A program made the translations under genes and the position numbers. From assembly GCA_029259715.1 (NCBI GenBank), contig JAJDEP010000019.1, positions 372,001 to 436,000 on the forward strand: 64,000 nucleotides of DNA, read 5' to 3'. Positions within the stretch are counted from its first letter, which is position 1, and each line of letters starts with the position of its first letter. The stretch comes from Planctomycetota bacterium (GTDB taxonomy: Bacteria > Planctomycetota > B15-G4). Below the pieces are notes generated by a model. It searched no databases and was not told the origin of the DNA. It saw nothing but the letters and a program-made list of their open reading frames with translations. Positions 33,412 to 40,435 of the stretch are shown here, piece by piece.

Positions 33412-35112
33412 ATGAGATTCCCCAGCAGCCTTTCCCTGCTCCTCGCCGTCACCCTGGCCGCGCCCCTGGCCGCCCAGGGCGTCCCCGGCGAAGTCCTCGC
33501 CGACCAGAAGATCAGCGCCATCAGCGGCGGCCTGTCCGGCGGCCTTTTGACCACCGCCGACCGCTTCGGCCAGGCCCTCGCCAACATCGGCGACGTGAAC
33601 GGCGACGGCACCGACGACCTCGCGGTCGGCGCGCCCCTCTACCGCTCCTCCACGCCCGGCAAGCACGCCGGCGGCGTGATCATCACCCGCCTCGACGACG
33701 ACGGCACGGTGATCAGCACCTCCTCCCTCGCCGACTTCGGTCTGTTCGGCACGCTTGCCGACCACCTCGACCTGATCGGCTCCAGCGTCGCCCGCTGCGC
33801 CGACTACGACTTTGACGGCATCGAAGACCTGGTCATGGGCGCGCCCGGCGACGACGAGGGCAACACCGACGCCGGCGCCGTGTGGGTCCTGCGCATGGAC
33901 GGATCGGGCGGGGCGCTCGTGGCCAGCCGCATCAGCATGACCAGCGGCGGCTTCGGCGGCACCCTCGACGTCTCCGACGCCTTCGGCTCGGCCGTGGCGG
34001 ACATCGGCGACCTCGACGACGACGGCGTGCGCGACCTGGCCGTCGGCGCCCCCGGCGACGACGACACGGGCAACAGCAAGGGCGCCTTCTGGGTGCTGTT
34101 CATGAACGCCAACGGCACGGTGAAGAGCGAGGTCAAGATCTCGGGCTTTTCGATCAACTTCTTCACCTCGCTGAGCGGCGTCTCCAACTTCGGGTCCGCC
34201 CTCGTGGGATTGGGAGACGTCGACGGCGACGGCGTCGAGGACATCGCCGTGGGCGCCCCGGGCGAGATCGTGGGCGGCAACGCCACCGGCTCGGTCTACA
34301 TTCTGTACATGCGGGACACGGGCCTGGTGAAGACCGGGCACGAGATCAGCGCCGGCCTGGGCGGCTTCACCGGGGCCCTCGCGGATGACGATCGCTTCGG
34401 CTCGTCCCTCGCCCTCATCGGCGACCAGGACGGCGACGGCATCCCGGACCTGGCCGTGGGCGCGTCCGCCGACGACGACGGCGGCAACGACACCGGCGCC
34501 GTCTGGATCCTGCACATGACGGCGGGCGAGACGGTCAAGTCGCAGACGCTCATCAGCCAGACGGCGGGCGGCATCTCCGCGACTCTCGACGACAACGACC
34601 GCTTCGGCTTCGCCGTGGCCGGCATCGACGACCTCGACGGCGACGGTCGCCGCGACATCGTGGCCGGCGCGCCCTTCGACGACGACGGGGCCCCCGACCG
34701 CGGCGCGATCCACAACCTGTTCCTGAACGCGGGCAAGTGGGAAGACCTGGGCAACGGACTGGCCGGCGTGCAGGGCGTCCCCTTCCTCGGCGGCGGCGGC
34801 ACCCTGGTCGGCGGCGAGAGCGCCACCTTCGTGTTCAAGAACGGCCGGCCCAGCAGCGGCGCCGTGCTCTTCGTCGGGTTCAGCGAGCTGAATGCGCCCC
34901 TCTACGGCGGCACGCTCGTGCCCGACATCCTCAGCCTGCCCAACCTCATCGTCGTGCTGGTGACCAACGGTAACGGCGACTGGGTCGTGCCGACCACCTG
35001 GTCGTCCACGGTGCCCACCCAGACCGAGGTCTACCTGCAGAACTGGATGGAGGACCCGGCGGGCATCCAGGGCTTCTCGGCCAGCAACGGGCTGAGGATC
35101 ACCACGCCCTAG
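33412..35112 (+). CDS. secreted FG-GAP beta-propeller protein with shared C-terminal domain
   Basis: A 566-residue protein with a Sec signal ending near P-L-A-A-Q. Six FG-GAP repeats are visible, each with a calcium loop: G-D-V-N-G-D-G-T-D-D, D-Y-D-F-D-G-I-E-D, G-D-L-D-D-D-G-V-R-D, G-D-V-D-G-D-G-V-E-D, G-D-Q-D-G-D-G-I-P-D and D-D-L-D-G-D-G-R-R-D. The last 124 residues (from DNA 34738) are the shared domain, ending L-R-I-T-T-P. It is a second version of the 19091 gene, but without the clear three-plus-three duplication. It probably forms a cell-surface propeller. Confidence 0.85.
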   Translation: MRFPSSLSLLLAVTLAAPLAAQGVPGEVLADQKISAISGGLSGGLLTTADRFGQALANIGDVNGDGTDDLAVGAPLYRSSTPGKHAGGVIITRLDDDGTVISTSSLADFGLFGTLADHLDLIGSSVARCADYDFDGIEDLVMGAPGDDEGNTDAGAVWVLRMDGSGGALVASRISMTSGGFGGTLDVSDAFGSAVADIGDLDDDGVRDLAVGAPGDDDTGNSKGAFWVLFMNANGTVKSEVKISGFSINFFTSLSGVSNFGSALVGLGDVDGDGVEDIAVGAPGEIVGGNATGSVYILYMRDTGLVKTGHEISAGLGGFTGALADDDRFGSSLALIGDQDGDGIPDLAVGASADDDGGNDTGAVWILHMTAGETVKSQTLISQTAGGISATLDDNDRFGFAVAGIDDLDGDGRRDIVAGAPFDDDGAPDRGAIHNLFLNAGKWEDLGNGLAGVQGVPFLGGGGTLVGGESATFVFKNGRPSSGAVLFVGFSELNAPLYGGTLVPDILSLPNLIVVLVTNGNGDWVVPTTWSSTVPTQTEVYLQNWMEDPAGIQGFSASNGLRITTP

Positions 35113-35127
35113 GCGGAGCACGCCTAC

Positions 35128-35156
35128 GGCGGCCCCGGTCTTGATCAGGGGGCGCC
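35128..35156 (+). terminator. possible hairpin terminator after FG-GAP gene
   Basis: GGCGGCCCC (35128-35136) and GGGGGCGCC (35148-35156) pair over nine positions with one mismatch around an 11-base loop, 16 bases after the stop. There is no T tract. Confidence 0.3.
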
Positions 35157-35279
35157 AGCACCGAGGCAGTCGGCTCGCGAGAGCTGGCGGCCTCTTCACT
35201 GGCCACCGGGCCCACCCCCCGCCCTCGCGAGGTGCGGATAGAATCTCCTCTCACCCCGTCCCGAACCACGACGACCCCC

Positions 35280-37190
35280 ATGACCTCCGCCCTGCTCCGC
35301 CTCGCGACGGCTGCTGCGATCCTGACCGCGAGCCTGGCTCCTGCCGCTGCGGCGCAAGACGCCGTGCCGGAAGCCTCGACCCCGGGATCCGAACCGACCC
35401 TGCGCCGTGTGCGTCTGTACGCCCCGCGGCCGGCGGCCCTGCACGCTCAGCTCGCCGCCGAAGGCTTCGACGTCATGCACGGGCCGGTCTCGCCCACCGC
35501 CCTCGACGTCGTTGTTACTGTCGATCAATTCGCTGCCCTCGAGCGGCGCGGTCTGCAGCCCGAGCTGATGGAGATCGGCCGCCCGCTGCGCGACATTCTC
35601 GCCGAGAAGGGTCAGCTCGCCGGGCCCTTCGAGCCGAACGGAGCGGGCCAACCCGACGACGCGGGCGGCGCCGACGGCTCGGTGCCAAGCGGCTACGCGA
35701 CCCGCGCCGGCATCGAGGCCCAGATGGCCGCCCTCGCCGCGACGCGCCCGGACATCTGCGAGCTCGTCGACCTCACCACCACCTTCGGCCCGGGCCCCAC
35801 CCACGCGGGCAACCACCTCTTCGCCCTGAAGATCTCCGGTGACGTGGGCGTCGCGCAGGACGAGCCGGCCATGCTCATCGTGAGCGCCTACCACTGCCGC
35901 GAAGTCGTCACGCCGGTGCTGGCCCTCGACGCCGCCGCGCGCCTGCTCGCCGGTCACGGCAGCGATGCCACCCTCACCGACCTGGTGGACGCCCACGAGA
36001 TCTGGATCGCGCCGCTGTGGAACCCCGACGGCTACGACTACGTCTTCAGCACCGACAACCTGTGGCGCAAGAACCGGCGCCCGACCGTCACCGACGTGGG
36101 CGTCGACATCAACCGCAACCACTCGTTCGGGTGGGCGAGCATCTGCGGCGGCAGCACCCTCGAGTCGTCGCTGACCTACAAGGGCCCGAGCCCTTCGTCC
36201 GAGGTCGAGGTGCAGACCATGGAGGCCCTGTCCGCCGACCGGCGCTTCGCCAAGGTGCTCGACTACCACTCCTCGGGGCGCGAGGTGCTGTGGGGCTACG
36301 ACTGCTCCACCCATCCCCTGGCGAGCTTCCTGCAGGCCGAGGCCGTCGCCCTCTCGATCGCGTCGGGCTACGGCGGTGACGAGCGCCCGCCGTCCGCCGA
36401 GGGCGAGCACTACGAGTGGCAGCTCGCCGAGTACGGCAGCCTGGCCATGCTCACCGAGACCCAGCTCATCTTCCAACCCGACTTCGTCTTCGCCGAGTCC
36501 GAGGCCGTGCTCGTGTGGCCCGGTGTGCAGTGGATGCTCGAGCGGCCGGTGTCCATCACCGGGCGCGTCACGGATGCGTGCACCAACCTGCCGCTGGAGG
36601 CAGCGGTGGCCGTGCAAGGCATCACCTACTCGCACGGCGAGTCGCTCGACAGCGGCGGCGCCTTCGGCCGCTTCAACCTGTTCCTGCCCGCGGGCAATTA
36701 CCTTGTCGACGTCTCGGCGCCGGGCTACGCGCCCCAGACCCTCCCGGCGACGGTCACCGCGAGCGGAAGCACTGACCTCGACGTGGCCCTCGACCCGCTG
36801 GTGCCCGCCGGCTGCTGGACCGACCTCGGCTTCGCCCTTCCCGGCGGCAGCGGCCCGCCGAGTCTGCAAGGCGTCGGCACCCTCGCCGGCGGCGACCCGG
36901 TGTCCGTCACCCTCGCCGCCGCCCGCGCCAACGCGCCCGCCTTCCTCATCGTCGGCTACCAGCGCATCGACTTCTTCCCCTTCTACGGCGGCACCCTCGT
37001 GCCGGATGTCGACGTGCCCGGCCTCATCGTCGTGCTCGTCACCGACGGCGACGGCGGCGTCGAGCTGCCCACGACCATGCCGGTCGGCATCCCCCCCGGC
37101 TTCGAGCTGTACCTGCAGACCTGGGTCGACGACCCCGGCGCGCCCTTCGGCTTCGCGGCGAGCAACGCGCTGGAGGCGGTGACGCCTTAG
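35280..37190 (+). CDS. secreted M14 zinc carboxypeptidase with shared C-terminal domain
   Basis: A 636-residue exported peptidase. After a signal peptide (to about 26) and a propeptide-like region comes an M14 catalytic domain (140-440). The zinc ligands are H205 and E208 (Y-H-C-R-E), and H330 (D-Y-H-S-S-G). The substrate residues V-D-I-N-R-N are at 275-280 and the catalytic glutamate is E393 (T-E-T-Q). A carboxypeptidase-regulatory-like module (V-S-I-T-G-R-V-T-D-A) follows. The shared C-terminal domain starts at DNA 36816, so an enzyme and the propellers carry the same tail. The ATG at 35280 is preferred over 35232 because the signal begins there. A TAGAAT at 35237 may be its -10 box. Confidence 0.88.
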   Translation: MTSALLRLATAAAILTASLAPAAAAQDAVPEASTPGSEPTLRRVRLYAPRPAALHAQLAAEGFDVMHGPVSPTALDVVVTVDQFAALERRGLQPELMEIGRPLRDILAEKGQLAGPFEPNGAGQPDDAGGADGSVPSGYATRAGIEAQMAALAATRPDICELVDLTTTFGPGPTHAGNHLFALKISGDVGVAQDEPAMLIVSAYHCREVVTPVLALDAAARLLAGHGSDATLTDLVDAHEIWIAPLWNPDGYDYVFSTDNLWRKNRRPTVTDVGVDINRNHSFGWASICGGSTLESSLTYKGPSPSSEVEVQTMEALSADRRFAKVLDYHSSGREVLWGYDCSTHPLASFLQAEAVALSIASGYGGDERPPSAEGEHYEWQLAEYGSLAMLTETQLIFQPDFVFAESEAVLVWPGVQWMLERPVSITGRVTDACTNLPLEAAVAVQGITYSHGESLDSGGAFGRFNLFLPAGNYLVDVSAPGYAPQTLPATVTASGSTDLDVALDPLVPAGCWTDLGFALPGGSGPPSLQGVGTLAGGDPVSVTLAAARANAPAFLIVGYQRIDFFPFYGGTLVPDVDVPGLIVVLVTDGDGGVELPTTMPVGIPPGFELYLQTWVDDPGAPFGFAASNALEAVTP

Positions 37191-37216
37191 GTCCGCCGGG
37201 CCGGGTACGCTCCACC

Positions 37217-37303
37217 GGCCCCCGCATCGGGCTGTGCATCGGGCCCCGCATCGGGCCCCGCGGCGCCCGCACCGGGCTGTGCACCGGCCCCCGCGGCGCC
37301 CGT
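37217..37303. repeat. imperfect GC-rich repeat upstream of esterase gene
   Basis: Units of the form GCA-(T/C)-CGGGC-(T or C) recur about every 10-17 bases, with two copies of CCGCGGCGCCCG. It fills most of the space between the carboxypeptidase and esterase genes and could fold strongly. Confidence 0.6.
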
Positions 37304-37305
37304 GC

Positions 37306-37311
37306 TACAAC
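37306..37311 (+). promoter_or_regulatory. possible -10 box of a leaderless transcript
   Basis: TACAAC ends 9 bases before the ATG of the esterase gene, and no Shine-Dalgarno lies between. The arrangement matches that at the aminopeptidase gene (7893). Confidence 0.3.
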
Positions 37312-37320
37312 GGCGCGCCC

Positions 37321-37986
37321 ATGAGCGACCCCGCCCTGCTCCCCTGCGTCGAGATCGAGCCCGAAGGCGAGGCCAACGCCGCCGTCGTCTGGCTCCACGG
37401 CCTGGGCGCCGACGGCAACGACTTCGTGCCCATCGTGCCGCACCTGAAGGTCGCGAACGCGCGCTACGTCTTCCCCACGGCGCCGGCCATCCCGGTCACC
37501 ATCAACGGCGGCATGGTCATGCCGGCCTGGTACGACATCACGGTCATGGACCTCGAGCGGCGTCACGACTCCGACGGCGTGAAGCGCTCGGCGGCGCACC
37601 TGGCCGCGCTCATCGCCCGCGAGAACGAGCGCGGCATACCGACCGCTCGCATACTGGTCGCCGGCTTCTCCCAGGGCGGCGCCGTGGCCACCTACCAGTC
37701 GCTGCGGCACCCCGAGCGACTGGCCGGCTGCATCGCCCTGTCGACCTACCTGGTCCTCGCCGACAGCTTGGAGGCCGAGCGCACGGAGGCCAACGCCGGG
37801 CTGCCCGTGTTCGTGGGCCACGGCGTCCACGACCCCATGGTGCCCTTCGTGGGCGGCGAAACCTCCCGCGACCGCCTCACGGCCCTGGGCTACGACGTCA
37901 CCTGGAACAGCTACGCCATGCAGCACGAGGTCTGCCTCGAGGAGATGCAGGACCTCGGCAAGTGGATGCGCGCGCGGCTGGGCTGA
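37321..37986 (+). CDS. carboxylesterase/phospholipase-type alpha/beta hydrolase
   Basis: A 221-residue cytosolic hydrolase of the YpfH/acyl-protein-thioesterase-like family. The oxyanion region is W-L-H-G-L-G-A-D-G-N-D-F, the nucleophile S117 is in G-F-S-Q-G-G, and the acid and base are D171 (H-G-V-H-D) and H202 (Q-H-E-V-C). Typical substrates are short-chain or acyl thio/carboxyl esters. There is no signal peptide. It is convergent with the selenoprotein-like gene. Confidence 0.88.
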   Translation: MSDPALLPCVEIEPEGEANAAVVWLHGLGADGNDFVPIVPHLKVANARYVFPTAPAIPVTINGGMVMPAWYDITVMDLERRHDSDGVKRSAAHLAALIARENERGIPTARILVAGFSQGGAVATYQSLRHPERLAGCIALSTYLVLADSLEAERTEANAGLPVFVGHGVHDPMVPFVGGETSRDRLTALGYDVTWNSYAMQHEVCLEEMQDLGKWMRARLG

Positions 37987-38028
37987 CGGCTCGCCCGCCT
38001 CTCGGTTGCCCAGCGGCGACCGCCGTGA

Positions 38029-39120
38029 TCAACGCTTCTTGCGCGTGCTCGCCTTCCGCTTCGAGCCCTTCTTCGCCGCCTTGTCCGCCGCGTCGATCCG
38101 GTCGACCTCGTTGAGGATCGCCCACCACGGCGGCCGGTCGTAGATCTCCATCGGAAAGACCTGCCGCACCACGCCGTCGGTGTCGAGCAGATAGGCCGTG
38201 GTGCGGGCGAAGGAGTTGTGGCGGTAGCCGATGTCCGTCACCAGATCCCACTCGGGCAGGAAGCCCAACTCACCGATCACGTTGGTGTGCGCCATGAGGT
38301 TGCGCTCCTCGTTGGAGACGCCGATGACCGCCACCTTGCGGTCTTTGAACTCGTCGTACAGGTCGCGCAGCTCTCCGAGCTGCTCCATGCAGCGGCCTCA
38401 TGTGGCGCGCCGGTAGGCCAGGATCAGCACCCGCTGATCGCCGAGCCGGTCGCTCAGCTTGCGCTTGCGGTTGGTCAGGTCGGGCAACTCGAAATCGGGG
38501 GCGGTGTCACCGATGGCCAGAGTCTCGCCCTGTCCCCAACGAGAGACCTCGCTGGACACGCCCTGCGCCTGCGCCCCGCCACGCAGCGGCAGCTCGATGC
38601 GCCGCCGCACGAACCGCGCGCCCTGTGGATCCAGCTCATCCTCGAGATACGTGATCACGTTGAGCGCGAGCACGTCGTCCGGCTCGGGCTCCGCGAGCAG
38701 CGTGAACGCGATCGACGTCTCCTTCGTCATCACCCGCCGCCCGTAGGGCATGCGCAGGTAGCTCACCTGGAAATCATCGGGTGTGACGAGATCGGCGGGC
38801 ACAGCCCCGGCCAGCTCGACCTTCTCGTTGTGCTCGATGAGCAGGATAGGCCGGCGGATCTCGCCCGCCTCGCGCAGCCGCTCCCACCAGAACTCGAGCA
38901 TGATCTCGCCCGGTTGCTCGACGATCAGCATCACCTCCGCCGACTCCCCCACCACCAGGATCTCGGCGGGGATGGAGGCCGAAGCAGAGAACGCAGCGGC
39001 CGCGTCACCCGCTGGCTCACGCGTCGGCTCACCCGCCGCCGCCCCGCCGCACAGCAGCAGCGGGACGACGCGGAGCGCGACGCCTCGCAGGATCGCTTGC
39101 AACCCCGACGCCCCGCCCAT
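38029..39120 (-). CDS. probable selenoprotein: exported peroxiredoxin-like protein with in-frame UGA (Sec241)
   Basis: Reading from ATG 39120 gives 240 residues, then TGA (38400-38398), then 122 more residues in the same frame. The UGA falls inside a thioredoxin-fold AhpC/TSA-like domain: A-P-D-F-E-L-P-D-L (207-215), L-I-L-A-Y-R-R-A-T, then UGA-G-R-C, M-E-Q-L-G-E-L-R-D-L-Y-D-E-F. Aligned with Y-R-G-x-W-C-P-Y-C-R-x-Q-L peroxiredoxins, the UGA replaces the peroxidatic cysteine and C244 is the second thiol (U-x-x-C). A SECIS-like hairpin follows. The N-terminus has a signal-like segment (8-30) and a beta-rich domain of unknown kind (45-185); the C-terminus is Lys-rich. If selenocysteine is not used, the gene would be a frame-stopped pseudogene; the intact frame and motif argue against that. 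Confidence 0.75.
38367..38400 (-). promoter_or_regulatory. putative bacterial SECIS element
   Basis: On the minus strand, the UGA (38400-38398) is followed after 14 bases by GCAGCTC-GGA-GAGCTGC (38383-38367). This is a perfect 7-bp stem with a 3-base loop starting with G. The loop begins 21 bases after the UGA, within the range known for bacterial SECIS elements, which also need a G in the first two loop positions. It lies inside the coding sequence, as in other bacterial selenoprotein genes. Confidence 0.65.
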
Positions 39121-40388
39121 CAGCCCTGGGGCTCGAGGCGCGCCTGCAGCATCACGAGGCGGTTGCGGTACTCGGGGTTCTCCGGCGCGAGTTCGATCGT
39201 GCGGCGGCAGGTCTCGAGGGCCTGGGCCAGCAAGCGCTCGTCGTCGGCGCCGTAGAGGAACTTGCAGCGCACCACCTGGTCGAGGCGGTTGGCGAGCCAT
39301 TCGGCGTAGTCGTCGCCGGTCTCGGCCGGGTTGCCCTCGTCGTCGGGCTCACCGAGCGCGATGGCCCGGGCGGCAGCTTTCTCGGACAGCTCGATGACGA
39401 AGCCCTGGTGCTCGAGCGAGAGGTCGCCCTCGTCGTTCTCCATGATCCAGTTGGCCACGTTGAAGCCCCAGCCCATGACCTGATCGTCGGGCACGTGGGC
39501 CCAGGCCTTGGCGAAGGCGTCGCGCGACGCGGCCATGCGCCCGTAGCTCGCGTGGAAGTTGCCCAATCCGGCCCAGCCCTCGAAGCGCGCGGCGTCGAGC
39601 TCGAGCGACTCGAGGTGCGTGAACAGGGGCGCGAGGTCCCAGCGCTCGGGGTCGTCGCTGGCGGCCTGGATCGTGTCCCAGATCTCCTGGGTCTTGAGGC
39701 GCGAGCCCACCACGGTCTCGCCCTCGGGGTCGGCGGTGCGGATGGCGTCGAGCTGCTCGGCGGCGCGACCGTAGGCCAGCACGTTGTTGAGCTTCTCGTA
39801 CAGCGCGTAGCGGCGCTCGAGGTCGTCCGGGTCTTCGGCCACGACCTGCTCGAACATGCTCACGGTGTTCTCGCCGCCGCGGATGCGCTCGACCTCGCCG
39901 AACAGCGGATCGATGGGGATGAAGCCGAAGATGACGTCCTCGACCTGGCCGTCGGCGCGGGCGAAGACGATGGAGGGGTAGGTCTCGATGTTGTAGATCT
40001 TGCTGACCTGGCGCGAGTGCAGGTCATCGCCCTCGTACTTCACGCAGACCATCTCGCCGAGCAATTCGCCCACATCGCTGTCGGCATAGACCTCGTCGAG
40101 CATGCGCCGGCTGTACTCGCTCCAGTCGGGCACGAAGGCGATCAGCACGAGGGTCTCCTGCTCGCGTGCCGTGGCCAGGGCGCCGTTGTAGGTGCCCTCG
40201 AACCACTTCACGCCGCCCTCCTCGGCGGCCGGTGCGGGCGTCAGCGCGGCGGGCAGTGCGGGCGTTGCCACCGCGGCTCCTGCGAGCGCCAGTGCGGTAG
40301 CAGCGGATGCCGGCGCAGCGAGCGCCGACGGGGGCAGGGCGAGCGCCGCGGCGACGGCGGCGATGAACACTGGCTTGGGTGTCGACAT
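39120..40388 (-). CDS. secreted thioredoxin-fold protein lacking both active-site cysteines
   Basis: A 422-residue protein with GAGGA before ATG 40388 and an Ala-rich signal (1-55 region). Residues 58-165 follow a thioredoxin-like plan: G-T-Y-N-G-A-L-A-T-A, V-L-I-A-F-V-P-D-W, then E-T-Y-P-S-I-V-F-A with the cis-Pro. Where thioredoxins have W-C-x-x-C, this protein has W89-S-E-Y-S93, so it cannot do dithiol chemistry. The remaining 250 residues are helical and TPR-like. It is translationally coupled (TGATG) to the probable selenoprotein, suggesting a joint role; it may be a docking or sensor partner. Confidence 0.72.
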   Translation of the reverse strand: MSTPKPVFIAAVAAALALPPSALAAPASAATALALAGAAVATPALPAALTPAPAAEEGGVKWFEGTYNGALATAREQETLVLIAFVPDWSEYSRRMLDEVYADSDVGELLGEMVCVKYEGDDLHSRQVSKIYNIETYPSIVFARADGQVEDVIFGFIPIDPLFGEVERIRGGENTVSMFEQVVAEDPDDLERRYALYEKLNNVLAYGRAAEQLDAIRTADPEGETVVGSRLKTQEIWDTIQAASDDPERWDLAPLFTHLESLELDAARFEGWAGLGNFHASYGRMAASRDAFAKAWAHVPDDQVMGWGFNVANWIMENDEGDLSLEHQGFVIELSEKAAARAIALGEPDDEGNPAETGDDYAEWLANRLDQVVRCKFLYGADDERLLAQALETCRRTIELAPENPEYRNRLVMLQARLEPQG

Positions 40389-40435
40389 GGTCGGGTCCTC
40401 GATGGGTCCGGCTTGGGTATTGGTCAGGCGTGGGT

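Noticed and set aside
38398..38400. The TGA in the peroxiredoxin-like gene as a true stop giving two genes or a pseudogene
   Set aside because: The frame continues without error through the rest of the domain, the codon sits at the catalytic position, and a SECIS-like hairpin follows. Selenocysteine explains all three, though it needs the sel genes elsewhere in the genome.
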